From positions 186,001-250,000 of the forward strand of contig NZ_AWXZ01000035.1 in NCBI RefSeq assembly GCF_000496075.1: DNA of 64,000 nt, given 5' to 3'. The DNA comes from Lutibaculum baratangense AMV1. Lineage in GTDB: Bacteria; Pseudomonadota; Alphaproteobacteria; Rhizobiales; Tepidamorphaceae. How positions within the stretch are numbered: position 1 is the stretch's first letter; every line of letters begins with the position of its first letter. The position numbers were made by a program, and so were the translations under genes. Shown here in pieces: positions 16,285 through 24,479 of this stretch. A model generated the notes under the pieces. It saw only the letters and a list, made by a program, of their open reading frames with translations, was not told the origin of the DNA and made no database searches.

Positions 16285-16521
16285 TCAGAACGCCTTGTAG
16301 GTGATGATCGTGTAGGTGTCGCGGATCCCCTCGAAGCAGTGGACCTTCTCGTTGACGAAGTGGCCGATGTCGGTGTCGCGGTCGACGTAGAACTTCACGA
16401 GCAGGTCGAACTCGCCGGCGGTGGAGTAGATCTCCGACGCGATCTCGGCGTCGGCGATCTCGTTCGCCACCTCGTAGGCGCGGCCGAGCTCGCATTTGAT
16501 CTGGACGAAGAACGGGATCAT
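16285..16521 (-). CDS. Stand-alone Lrp/AsnC ligand-binding (RAM) domain protein
   Basis: 78 residues that match only the C-terminal effector domain of Lrp/AsnC regulators: VQIKCELGRAYEVANEIA, YSTAGEFDLLVKFYV and HCFEGIRDTYTIITYKAF. There is no DNA-binding HTH. Such single-domain proteins form ring-like dimers or octamers that bind small molecules, often amino acids, and may modulate full-length Lrp proteins. It is convergent with the transporter and divergent from the thiamine operon. The ligand and partner are unknown. Confidence 0.85.
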   Translation of the reverse strand: MIPFFVQIKCELGRAYEVANEIADAEIASEIYSTAGEFDLLVKFYVDRDTDIGHFVNEKVHCFEGIRDTYTIITYKAF

Positions 16522-16656
16522 GACGGAGCTCCTGATGGCCGGCGGGATCGGGGGGCGATGTCACCAAAACCCGAAGGCCCTAGCAACCCGCCCGGCCCTC
16601 TTTACACCCCTTGCGTGCGCGGCGGCAGTCCACTAGGTGCAGGTTTCCGAAGATCT

Positions 16657-16737
16657 CATTGGGGTGCCCATCGGGGCTGAGAGGCGCTAAGCCAACCCAC
16701 CGAACCTGATCCGGGTCGTGCCGGCGGAGGGAGTTGA
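16657..16737 (+). promoter_or_regulatory. TPP riboswitch (THI box)
   Basis: The conserved aptamer parts are in order: GGGGTGCCC (16661-16669), GGGGCTGAGAGG (16673-16684), then CCGAACCTGATCCGGGTCG (16700-16718) and GCCGGCGGAGGGAG (16720-16733). The GCTGAGA and CCTGATC cores bind thiamine pyrophosphate. The 3' strand overlaps the GGAGG ribosome binding site at 16726-16730, so TPP binding would hide it and block translation initiation. It precedes thiM and thiD, as expected for thiamine salvage. Confidence 0.95.
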
Positions 16738-16738
16738 G

Positions 16739-16798
16739 ATGACCGACGACGCATATCCCACACCGATGGCCCCACGCGCCGCAGAGGCGCGGCCGTGA
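16739..16798 (+). CDS. 19-codon leader ORF between TPP riboswitch and thiM
   Basis: The riboswitch ribosome binding site (GGAGG 16726-16730) is eight bases ahead of ATG 16739, not of thiM. This ATG opens a 19-codon frame (MTDDAYPTPMAPRAAEARP) whose TGA at 16796-16798 overlaps the thiM GTG at 16795 (GTGA). This would couple thiM translation to leader translation, so the riboswitch could act through the leader. Alternatives are chance, or a frameshift that once joined it to thiM. The standard ThiM N-terminus does not need these residues. Confidence 0.4.
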   Translation: MTDDAYPTPMAPRAAEARP

Positions 16799-17559
16799 CC
16801 GCCTCCCTGATCTCCGCGAACGATGTCGCCGGTGCCTTCGAGGCGCTGAAGGCCGCGCGGCCGCGCGTGCACGCCGTCGTCAACAGCGTGGCGGAGACGT
16901 TCGCGGCGAACGTGATGCTGGCCCTCGGGATCACCCCCTCGATGACGAGCAACCCCGAGGAGGTGGCGGATTTCGCGACCGGCGCCGATGCTCTTGTCGT
17001 CAATCTCGGGACGCTCGACGCGGGCCGGCGAGAGGCCATCACCCGCCTCGTCGACTCGGCCGGCCACAGGCCGTGGGTGCTCGATCCGACCTTCGTCGAC
17101 CGCTCGCCGCTGCGCTGCGACTTCGCCGCGGGCCTCATCGGGCGCCGGCCGACCATCCTGCGGGCGAACCCGGCCGAGCTGGCCGCGCTGGGGCGGGGCG
17201 AGGCGTCTCTGCCGGCGCTCGCCGCCCGCTGGAACACCGTCCTCACGGTGACGGAGGCGGTCGACCAGGTGGCGAGCGGGGAACGGCTCGACCGCGTCGC
17301 CAACGGCCACGAGCTCATGTCGCGGGTCACCGCCTCCGGCTGTGCGCTGGGCGCCGTCATGGCCGCGTTCGCGGCCGTCGATCCCGATCCTCACGACGCG
17401 GCGGTGGCCGCCCTCGTCACCTACGGCGTCGCCGGAGAGATCGCCGGCCGCGCCGCCAAAGGTCCGGGCTCGTTCCAGGCTGCCTTCCTCGACGCGCTCT
17501 ATGCCCTGTCCCCCGATGCCGTCGCCTCCGGCGCGCGCATCCTGGAGGTGCAGGACTGA
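16795..17559 (+). CDS. thiM: Hydroxyethylthiazole kinase ThiM
   Basis: 254 residues of the ribokinase-like ThiM family. It phosphorylates the thiazole alcohol for thiamine salvage. Recognisable parts are RVHAVVNSVAETFAANVML, ITPSMTSNPEEVADF, WVLDPTFVDRS, ILRANPAELAALG and the anion-hole/catalytic segment VTASGCALGAVMAAFAA. Start GTG 16795 overlaps the leader ORF stop. Expression should fall when TPP is plentiful because of the upstream riboswitch. thiE, the usual third salvage gene, is not beside it. Confidence 0.92.
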   Translation: MTASLISANDVAGAFEALKAARPRVHAVVNSVAETFAANVMLALGITPSMTSNPEEVADFATGADALVVNLGTLDAGRREAITRLVDSAGHRPWVLDPTFVDRSPLRCDFAAGLIGRRPTILRANPAELAALGRGEASLPALAARWNTVLTVTEAVDQVASGERLDRVANGHELMSRVTASGCALGAVMAAFAAVDPDPHDAAVAALVTYGVAGEIAGRAAKGPGSFQAAFLDALYALSPDAVASGARILEVQD

Positions 17560-17596
17560 CATCAAGACGGGCCCGCCAAGGGCCGGGAGGAGACCA

Positions 17597-18418
17597 ATGA
17601 CACCCATCGCCCTCACCATTGCCGGCACGGATCCGACCGGCGGGGCCGGCATGCAGGCCGACACCAAGACCTTCGCCGCGCTCGGGGTCTACGGCGCCTC
17701 CGTCGTGACCGCGCTCGTCGCCCAGAACACGACGGGCGTGCAGGCGGTCCACGACATCCCGGCGGCCTTCGTGCGGCGGCAGATGGATTCGGTGTTCGAC
17801 GACCTGAAGGTCGATGCGGTGAAGATCGGCATGCTGAGCGTGCCGGAGGTCATCGAGACGGTGGCCGCAGGGCTCGCGGCGCACCGGGCGAGGAACGTGG
17901 TGATCGACCCGGTGATGGTGGCGGCGAGCGGGGATCCGCTCCTGCGGCCCGAGGCGGTGGCCACGCTGCGCGACACGCTCCTGCCGATGGCGCTCGTCAT
18001 CACGCCGAACCTGCCGGAAGCGGCGGCGCTCCTCGACGCGCCGATGGCCTGCAGCGAGGAGGAGATGGCATCGCAGGGCGCCGCCCTCCTCGAGCTCGGG
18101 CCGCGCGCGGTGCTGATGAAGGGCGGCCACGGCTCGGGTGCCGAATCCGTCGACCTCCTCGTCACGATGGGCGGGGTCACCCGGCTCGCGGCGCCGCGCC
18201 TCCCCACCAAGAACACGCACGGCACCGGCTGCACCCTCTCCTCGGCGATCGCCGCCGGCCTCGCCCGTGGGCAGGATCTCGGGAGGGCGGTGGCGGTCGC
18301 GAAGGACTACCTGACGAAGGCTCTCGCCGCGGCGGACGACATCGAGATCGGCCGCGGGCACGGGCCGGTCCACCACTTCCACGCCGTCTGGCCGGAGCTG
18401 GAGAGGGCGCGCGCATGA
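17597..18418 (+). CDS. thiD: Hydroxymethylpyrimidine/phosphomethylpyrimidine kinase ThiD
   Basis: 273 residues of the ribokinase fold: ALTIAGTDPTGGAGMQADTK at the N-terminus, VVIDPVMVAASGDPLL in the middle, VLMKGGHG, and the C-terminal active-site KNTHGTGCTLSSAIAAGLA. It phosphorylates HMP and HMP-P to HMP-PP, the pyrimidine half of thiamine. Start ATG 17597 has an AGGAG ribosome binding site. The stop overlaps the following TRAP binding-protein gene by four bases. Confidence 0.95.
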   Translation: MTPIALTIAGTDPTGGAGMQADTKTFAALGVYGASVVTALVAQNTTGVQAVHDIPAAFVRRQMDSVFDDLKVDAVKIGMLSVPEVIETVAAGLAAHRARNVVIDPVMVAASGDPLLRPEAVATLRDTLLPMALVITPNLPEAAALLDAPMACSEEEMASQGAALLELGPRAVLMKGGHGSGAESVDLLVTMGGVTRLAAPRLPTKNTHGTGCTLSSAIAAGLARGQDLGRAVAVAKDYLTKALAAADDIEIGRGHGPVHHFHAVWPELERARA

Positions 18419-19500
18419 AGGGGCTCATGGATCGGCGCGCCGTCCTGCGGGGCGGTGCGGTCGCGGGGGCGGCGACGCTCGCCGCGCCCGCCCTGGCACA
18501 GGGCGTGGAGCGCTGGCGGATGGTCACCTCCTGGCCGAAGAACCTGCCCGGCCCCGGCGTCTCTGCGGAGCGGCTCGCCCGGCGCATCGGCGAGCTCAGC
18601 GGCGGCGGCCTGACCGTCGATGTCCACGCGGCGGGCGAGCTCGTGCCGGCCTTCGAGGTGTTCGACGCGGTGTCGCAGGGCGTCGCGCAGATGGCCCACA
18701 CCGCCTCCTTCTTCTGGGCCGGCAAGGCGCCGGCCGCCGTGTTCTTCACGACCGTTCCGTTCGGCCTCACGCCGCCCGAGCACGTCGCGTGGATCGAGCA
18801 GGGGGGCGGCCAGGCGCTCTGGGACGAGCTCTATGCGCCGTTCGGTCTCAAGCCGTTCATGGCCGGCAACTCGGGCTTCCAGATGGGCGGCTGGTTCAAG
18901 AGGCCCGTCAACTCGCTCGCCGACCTCAGGGGCCGCACGATCCGCAGCGCCGGCCTCGGTGCGGAGGTCTTCCGGCGCCTCGGCATGGGTGCCACCGCGA
19001 TCCCGCCGGCGGAGATCTACCAGGCGCTGCAGTCGGGCGTCGTGGACGCGGTCGAGTTCCTGGGCCCCTTCTCCGACCAGGCCCTCGGCTTCGACGAGGT
19101 GGCGAGCCACTATCTCTGGCCGAGCTTCAACAAGCCGAACGGCACGGCCGAGGCTCTGGTGTCCAGAGGGGCACTGGAGGCGCTGCCGGGCGAGCTGCAG
19201 GCCGTCGTCGCGGCGGCCTGCGCGGAGGAGGCGTCCCGCGGCCTGGCGGAGGCGGACTGGATGAACGGCCGGGCGATCGCGCAGCTCGAGGAGGAGGGGC
19301 GCGTCGCCCTGCAGCGTTTCCCTCAGGACGTGATCGACGCCGCCCGCGACGCCGGCGAGGCGGTGCGCGCCGAGCTCGCCGCGGGCTCGCCCGAGGCGGG
19401 GGCGATCGCCCGGTCCTACGAGGCGGCCGTGGAGACGCTCGGCGGCTGGTCGCGCGTGTCGATGGCGCCGTTCCTGCAGGGACGCGGCATCGAGGCGTGA
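18415..19500 (+). CDS. TRAP transporter substrate-binding protein (DctP family, TakP-like)
   Basis: 361 residues with a Tat-type leader (MDRRAVLRGGAVAGAATLAA) and a DctP fold. The stretch SWPKNLPGPGVSAERLARRI, then HTASFFWAGKAP, GLKPFMAGNSG, QMGGWFKR and VEFLGPFSDQALGF closely resembles the TakP/2-oxo-acid subgroup, with the conserved Arg region RTIRSAGLGAEV. It should deliver an organic acid to a DctQM permease in the inner membrane, but no dctQM gene is nearby. Its ATG overlaps the thiD stop, placing it in the TPP-riboswitch operon. A link to thiamine precursors or 2-oxo acids is possible but unproved. Confidence 0.85.
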   Translation: MKGLMDRRAVLRGGAVAGAATLAAPALAQGVERWRMVTSWPKNLPGPGVSAERLARRIGELSGGGLTVDVHAAGELVPAFEVFDAVSQGVAQMAHTASFFWAGKAPAAVFFTTVPFGLTPPEHVAWIEQGGGQALWDELYAPFGLKPFMAGNSGFQMGGWFKRPVNSLADLRGRTIRSAGLGAEVFRRLGMGATAIPPAEIYQALQSGVVDAVEFLGPFSDQALGFDEVASHYLWPSFNKPNGTAEALVSRGALEALPGELQAVVAAACAEEASRGLAEADWMNGRAIAQLEEEGRVALQRFPQDVIDAARDAGEAVRAELAAGSPEAGAIARSYEAAVETLGGWSRVSMAPFLQGRGIEA

Positions 19501-19631
19501 TCGGCAAGCTGCGCTGGATCACGCGCTTGTCATGGCGATGGAGGTTTGCGCGGGCGCTTGGTGCCCCAGCTTTGCGAAGGAACCTCGGGGCCCTCGCGCC
19601 GCGATCCCTCCGATCGAGCATGGAGACCTTC

Positions 19632-20846
19632 ATGAGACATCTCGCTCTCGCGCTCGCCGCTTCCACCGCCCTCGTCGCCCCTTCGGCCTTCGCCCAGACG
19701 GTGCAGACGGCCGCTCCGGCCGCGCCCGACCAGGAGCCCGCCTTCGAGAACCAGACACGCGCGCCTCAGCCGCCGGCGGACGCGGAGGTGTCGACGGAGA
19801 CCGTTGGGGACGGGCTGCCCAACCTCTGGAGCCTCGAGTTCCTGCCGGACGGGCGCATGCTGGTCTCGGCCAAGCAGGGAGACCTCTATCTCCTCGGGCC
19901 CGACGGAGAGCTCGGCGATCCGATTCCGGGCGTTCCGGAGGTCGACGCCAGGGGACAGGGCGGGCTGCTCGACGTGGCGCTCGGCCCCGACTTCGCCGAG
20001 ACGGGGACGATCTATTTCTCCTACGCGGAGCCGCGGGAGGAGGGCGGTAACGGCACGAGCGTGGCGCGCGGCCGGCTGGAGACGGGCGACGCCGGCACCC
20101 CCGAGCTGCGCGACGTCGAGGTGATCTTCCGCCAGACGCCGGCCTATGACGGTGACAAGCACTTCGGCTCCCGCCTCGTCTTCGCGCCCGACGAGACGCT
20201 CTACGTCACCGTCGGCGAGCGCTCCGACGCCCGGATCCGCGACCGCGCCCAAGACCTCTCGGCCGGGATGGGGAAGATCTTCCGCATCACGCCGGAGGGC
20301 GCGCCGGCCGACGGGAACCCCTTCCTCGACCAGTCGGACGCCCAGCCCGAGATCTGGTCCTACGGCCACCGCAACCTGCAATCGGCGGCGCTCGACGGCG
20401 AGGGGCGGCTGTGGACCGTGGAGCATGGTCCGAAGGGCGGCGACGAGCTGAACCGCCCGGAGGCGGGCCTCAACTACGGCTGGCCCGTCATCACCTACGG
20501 TGTCGAGTATAGCGGCCAGCCCGTCGGCGAGGGCAGGACCGAGGCCGAGGGCATGGAGCAGCCGGTCTACTACTGGGACCCGGTCATCGGCCCCTCCGGC
20601 ATGGCCTTCTACGATGGCGACGAGATCCCCGAATGGCAGGGCGCGTTCCTCGTCGGCGGCCTCGTCTCGCAGGGCGTCGTCGTGCTGCACATGGAGGACG
20701 ACCGCGTGGAATACGAGGAGCGCCTGTCGCTCGGCGCCCGTATCCGGGACGTGAAGGTCGGCCCGGACGGCGCCGTCTACGCCGTGACGGAGACCCGCGG
20801 CGGCGGCGGCAGCACGATCGTCAGGATCTCGGGCCAGGCGGGGTGA
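19632..20846 (+). CDS. PQQ-dependent sugar dehydrogenase (soluble aldose dehydrogenase family)
   Basis: 404 residues. Signal peptide MRHLALALAASTALVAPSAFA is cleaved near residue 21. Start ATG 19632 is preferred over ATG 19620 because GGAGA at 19622 serves it. The rest is a six-bladed beta-propeller of the GSDH/YliI type: LWSLEFLPDGRMLVSAKQG, GGLLDVALGPDF, KHFGSRLVFAPDETLYV, YGHRNLQSAALD, LWTVEHGPKGGDELN and LNYGWPVITYG. The family oxidises aldoses in the periplasm using PQQ. Many close relatives are apo or of unknown substrate. Confidence 0.9.
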   Translation: MRHLALALAASTALVAPSAFAQTVQTAAPAAPDQEPAFENQTRAPQPPADAEVSTETVGDGLPNLWSLEFLPDGRMLVSAKQGDLYLLGPDGELGDPIPGVPEVDARGQGGLLDVALGPDFAETGTIYFSYAEPREEGGNGTSVARGRLETGDAGTPELRDVEVIFRQTPAYDGDKHFGSRLVFAPDETLYVTVGERSDARIRDRAQDLSAGMGKIFRITPEGAPADGNPFLDQSDAQPEIWSYGHRNLQSAALDGEGRLWTVEHGPKGGDELNRPEAGLNYGWPVITYGVEYSGQPVGEGRTEAEGMEQPVYYWDPVIGPSGMAFYDGDEIPEWQGAFLVGGLVSQGVVVLHMEDDRVEYEERLSLGARIRDVKVGPDGAVYAVTETRGGGGSTIVRISGQAG

Positions 20847-20883
20847 CCTTCGGTCCGCGCGTCTCTTCACGCCGATAAACGCG

Positions 20884-20913
20884 GCGCGGCCGGTCCGTTC
20901 GGACCGGCCGCGC
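20884..20913. terminator. Perfect 14-bp inverted repeat between convergent genes
   Basis: GCGCGGCCGGTCCG (20884-20897) and CGGACCGGCCGCGC (20900-20913) are exact reverse complements with a two-base loop. The repeat lies between the ends of two convergent genes and abuts the sulfotransferase stop codon. There is no long T run; a short TTTAT follows on the minus-strand side. It most likely serves as a shared bidirectional terminator or transcription block. Confidence 0.65.
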
Positions 20914-21696
20914 TCACTCGTTCGGGCCGGTTCGATCGCGATAGAGGCTGGCGTCCTCGGCATAGGTCTCCGCGACGTCCGCCCTTAGCTCGGCGTCGTA
21001 GAGCGCGAGGTGGTCGGGCGTCCGGCCCTCGCGGCGCATCGCCCGTATCTCGTGCGGCGAGGCATCGGCATAGCAGCGGTCGGCGACCTGTTCGAACCTC
21101 GTGTTGTCGTGCCGCGTGAGGTCGCGCGCATCGTGCACCGTCAGGCCGGCGCGTGCCTCGATCTCCGGCACGAACGTGGCGAAGCGCTCGAGCGGCACCC
21201 ACAGGTCGTATTCGTCGTAGACGAGGAAGTCGACCTGCGGGCGCCAGTGGATGTCCGCCCTCAGAATGTCCGGCCGCAGGACGGCCAACACGAAACGGCG
21301 AAAGGACATCTCGTCCGGCCGGTCGGGGTGATGCAGGAGGCCGTTCAGATGCCAGAACGGCTCGCGGCGCTCGACGATCTTGTCGAGATAGACGGAGGCG
21401 AGCCGCCGGAGCGGCTCCCGCAGGATCACGAAGGTGAACGGCGCCCTGACGAGCTCGCGAAGCGAGGCGACGAAGGTCGCGTTGTTCTGGTGCACCCAGG
21501 CGTACTCCGACGGGTCGCGGATGCACCCGTTCGCGATGGCCAGGCTGACCCGCATCGTCGTGCATCCGTTCTTCGGGATGAAGGTGTACACAGCCCCGGT
21601 CGGATAGACGCACAGCGCATGGCTGGCGGCGAAGACGTGCCGCTCGTTCGACGCCAGCGCGACGATGGACCGTCGCGCGTGTCTCAGCTGTCGCAT
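20914..21696 (-). CDS. Sulfotransferase family protein
   Basis: 260 residues. The pattern AVYTFIPKNGCTTMRVSL near residue 40 matches the 5' phosphosulfate loop, and FTFVILREPLRRLASVYLDK near residue 90 matches the 3' phosphate binding site of PAPS-dependent carbohydrate sulfotransferases (Sulfotransfer_2 type). It would move a sulfate group to a surface glycan or lipid. It stands alone, with no PAPS or polysaccharide genes directly beside it, between two unrelated genes, so the acceptor is unknown. Start ATG 21696 is the first in frame. Confidence 0.75.
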   Translation of the reverse strand: MRQLRHARRSIVALASNERHVFAASHALCVYPTGAVYTFIPKNGCTTMRVSLAIANGCIRDPSEYAWVHQNNATFVASLRELVRAPFTFVILREPLRRLASVYLDKIVERREPFWHLNGLLHHPDRPDEMSFRRFVLAVLRPDILRADIHWRPQVDFLVYDEYDLWVPLERFATFVPEIEARAGLTVHDARDLTRHDNTRFEQVADRCYADASPHEIRAMRREGRTPDHLALYDAELRADVAETYAEDASLYRDRTGPNE

Positions 21697-21719
21697 CGCC
21701 CGCCCGCCTGCGCCCCCGC

Positions 21720-22562
21720 CTAGCGGAAGACGACCTTCTGCCGCTGCTCGCCCAGGCCTTCGATCGTCACGCGCATCTCGTCACCGTGCGCGAGGAAGCG
21801 CTGCGGCTTCCGGCCCATCCCCACGCCGGGGGGCGTGCCCGTCACGATCACGTCGCCCGGCAGGAGCCGCATGAACCGGCTCGTGTAGGAGACGATCTCG
21901 GCGACGCCGAAGATCATCGTCCGCGTCGAGCCCTGCTGCATCGTCTCGCCGTTCACCTCGAGGCGCATCTCGAGCGCCTGCGGGTCCGGCACCTCGTCGG
22001 TCGTCACGAGCCACGGCCCGAGCGGCCCCCAAGTGGGCGCGCTCTTGCCCTTCAGCCACTGGCCCGTGCCCTCCAGCTGCCAGGCGCGCTCGGAGACGTC
22101 GTTGGAGATCGCGTAGCCGGCGACGTGGTCGAGCGCCCGCGCCTCCGGCACCTCGAAGCTCTCCGAGCCGATCACGATGGCGAGCTCAACCTCCCAGTCT
22201 CCCTTCGTCGAGCCCTTCGGGAAGACCACGTCGTCGTTCGGGCCGGAGAGCGAGGTCGGGGCCTTCGTGAAGAGGATCGGCTCCTTGGGGATCGGCATGC
22301 CGGCCTCCTCGGCGTGATCGGCATAGTTCAGCCCGACCCCGATATAGTTGTAGGGCATCGGGACGACGGCGCCGATCCTCGTGCCGGCCGGGACCTCCGG
22401 AAGGCCCGACGGGTCGATTCCCGCCAGCCGCTCAAGGCCCGCAGGCGAGAGGATGCCCGCCGCGAGATCCGCGACCCCGCCCGAGATGTCGCGGACAGTG
22501 CCGTCACCGGCGACGATGGCGGGTCGCTCCTGACCGGATTCCCCGAAGCGAAGCAGTTTCAT
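21720..22562 (-). CDS. Fumarylacetoacetate hydrolase family protein
   Basis: 280 residues starting at ATG 22562 after AAGGGGGACAAGGG; the upstream in-frame extension lacks conserved residues. FAH-fold signatures are YNYIGVGLNYADHAEEAGMP, KGDWEVELAIVIG (metal-binding acidic residues), YAISNDVSERAWQ and GDVIVTGTPPGVGMG. The best family match is the group annotated as 2,4-diketo-3-deoxy-L-fuconate hydrolase or ureidoglycolate-lyase-like enzymes. The true substrate is not decided by sequence. It is divergent from the FadL gene. Confidence 0.85.
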   Translation of the reverse strand: MKLLRFGESGQERPAIVAGDGTVRDISGGVADLAAGILSPAGLERLAGIDPSGLPEVPAGTRIGAVVPMPYNYIGVGLNYADHAEEAGMPIPKEPILFTKAPTSLSGPNDDVVFPKGSTKGDWEVELAIVIGSESFEVPEARALDHVAGYAISNDVSERAWQLEGTGQWLKGKSAPTWGPLGPWLVTTDEVPDPQALEMRLEVNGETMQQGSTRTMIFGVAEIVSYTSRFMRLLPGDVIVTGTPPGVGMGRKPQRFLAHGDEMRVTIEGLGEQRQKVVFR

Positions 22563-22963
22563 TCCCTTGTCCCCCTTGATTCCATATCGGCGGATCTTGA
22601 AGCAGCCGATGAAGCGAGTCACCTGCCGGTACGTGACCCCAGTGCCGGACGACATTCCGTAGCGTCGGTTCGCGTGGTGACCGCGTCACACATGGTGCAA
22701 AAAGGTCGTGTGCTCGCGGGGGCTCCGCAGCGGAGCGGCCGGCACTGTCAATGCCGCGATCCTGTCGAAACCATGTCTCTCGCGAGGCTACTCATGGCTT
22801 CTTTCGCCGATTTGCGGGGGAACACCTTCCGGAAGCGTGGTGTTGCGGTGCAGCGCAAATGTCACGCCGATCCCCGGTGGTGATTGAACGTAAACGGTCT
22901 GCGGAATACTCGATTCATCAGAAGCATCGCGGTCTGCGCCGCGAGACGCGAGAAGGAATCGAG
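22563..22963. other. 401-base divergent intergenic region
   Basis: This separates the FAH-family gene (minus) from the FadL porin gene (plus). It must hold both promoters. I see no recognisable operator, small RNA or terminator, and no convincing -35/-10 pair. A GAAGGAATCGAG ribosome binding site lies just before ATG 22964. Confidence 0.4.
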
Positions 22964-24295
22964 ATGGGTATCGAGCTCACGAGCTGGCGGTTCGTCGGGG
23001 CCGCCGCGATCCTGGGGAGTGTGACGATCTTTCTGCCGGGCGAGGCGGAGGCGGGCGGCTTCGCGCTGCGCGAGCAGAGCGCCTACAGCCAGGGCGCGAG
23101 CTTCGCGGGCGCTGCGACGTGCGGCGATTCGATCCAGGGCATGTTCTGGAATCCGGCCGTCGTGACCTGCGCGCGGGGCTTCGACGTGGAAGGCACCGCG
23201 AGCCTCATCATGCCGAGCGCGGAGTTCACCACCTTCCCGTTTCCCGACAGCACGTTCGGCCCCGGCAGCCCGCTCGGCTATGTCGGCAACCCGGGCGATG
23301 TCGGCCGTGACGCCCTCGTGCCGTCGAACGCCGCAGCCTTCAATTTCAACGACCATCTCTTCTTCGGCGTCTCCGTGAACGCCGGCTACGGTCTCGTCAC
23401 GAAGACGAACGTGAACCATGCTGCGCAGATCTACGGGCGTACCTCCGATGTCTTCTCGCTGAACGCGCAGCCGACCGTCGGCTACCGCATCAACGACATG
23501 ATCTCGGTCGGCGTGGGCCTGCAGATCCAGTATTTCGACGTGCGCCTCACGCAGGGCGTCGCGCCGGGGCCGGGCGCGCCGACCGCCATCCTCAGCGGCG
23601 ACGACACGGGCTTCGGCGCGACCGCCGGCATCCTGTTCACGCCGATGCCCGGCACCGAGATCGGCCTCGGCTACCGTTCGCGGATCGAGCACAGCCTCGA
23701 GGGGAGCGTCGCGGTGCCGGGCCTCGGCTCCTTCCCGATCGCGACCGACATCACGCTGCCGGACATCGTCAGCCTCGGCGTGCGGCACCGCTTCAACGAC
23801 CGCTTCACGCTGCTCGGCACGGTCGAGTGGTCGAACTGGAGCGAGTTCAGCACCTTCCGCATCACCGGGCCCGGCAGCGCCGTGGTCCCCGAACTGCCCT
23901 TCGAGTACGAGGACGGCTGGTTCTATTCGGTCGGCGGCGAGTACGCCGTCAACGACCAGCTGACCCTGCGCGCCGGCATCGGCTGGGAGGAGTCGCCGGT
24001 CTCCGACGAGGTCCGCACCGTTCGTCTGCCGGACAACGACCGCCTCTGGCTGAGCGCCGGCGCGTCCTACGACGTCAATGAGCGGTTGAAGCTCAACGCC
24101 GCGTACACCTACCTCGCCACCTCCGACACCGAGGTCGTCTACGCGCCCGGCAACCCGCACTACGAGCCGGGACTGCCGCTCTACAGGGCCGACGTCGACG
24201 CCGACGTGCACATCGTCTCGCTCGGCCTGAAGTACAGCTTCGGCGGCGCTCCGGCGGCGGCCGAGCCGGCCTACGCGCCGGTCTACAAGCCCTGA
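22964..24295 (+). CDS. FadL/OMPP1-type outer-membrane transporter
   Basis: 443 residues with a signal peptide ending GEAEA-GGFAL near residue 30. The mature start GGFALREQSAYSQGASFAGA and FWNPAVV are the FadL hatch-domain hallmarks (NPA motif). They are followed by a beta-barrel with alternating strands ending VHIVSLGLKYSF. FadL proteins pass long-chain fatty acids or other hydrophobic compounds across the outer membrane. A nearby FAH-family hydrolase is divergent, but a shared catabolic role is only a guess. Two Cys (TCGDS, VTCAR) near the N-terminus may form a disulfide. Confidence 0.9.
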   Translation: MGIELTSWRFVGAAAILGSVTIFLPGEAEAGGFALREQSAYSQGASFAGAATCGDSIQGMFWNPAVVTCARGFDVEGTASLIMPSAEFTTFPFPDSTFGPGSPLGYVGNPGDVGRDALVPSNAAAFNFNDHLFFGVSVNAGYGLVTKTNVNHAAQIYGRTSDVFSLNAQPTVGYRINDMISVGVGLQIQYFDVRLTQGVAPGPGAPTAILSGDDTGFGATAGILFTPMPGTEIGLGYRSRIEHSLEGSVAVPGLGSFPIATDITLPDIVSLGVRHRFNDRFTLLGTVEWSNWSEFSTFRITGPGSAVVPELPFEYEDGWFYSVGGEYAVNDQLTLRAGIGWEESPVSDEVRTVRLPDNDRLWLSAGASYDVNERLKLNAAYTYLATSDTEVVYAPGNPHYEPGLPLYRADVDADVHIVSLGLKYSFGGAPAAAEPAYAPVYKP

Positions 24296-24479
24296 CGCGA
24301 CCGTACCAAGATCCATGCTCTCTACGCAGGGCCGCCTCGCGCGAGGTCGGCCCTGCTTGCTTTTGCGGCCGAAGACGGCATCTTCCCATGGGAGGTTTCG
24401 TTCATATACCGCCCGCGTGGCGGTCGAGCGTCATATTCATGCAAAGCGAATCCAGCATATGCGCGAAGATGAGAGCTTG

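Noticed and set aside
16739-16798. thiM frameshift that would fuse the leader ORF to the kinase
   Set aside because: Not excluded, but the normal ThiM N-terminus is complete from GTG 16795, so extra residues are not needed; kept as a leader-ORF finding instead.
20884-20913. REP or mobile-element inverted repeat
   Set aside because: Single copy in the window, no flanking duplication or transposase; position between convergent stops fits a terminator.
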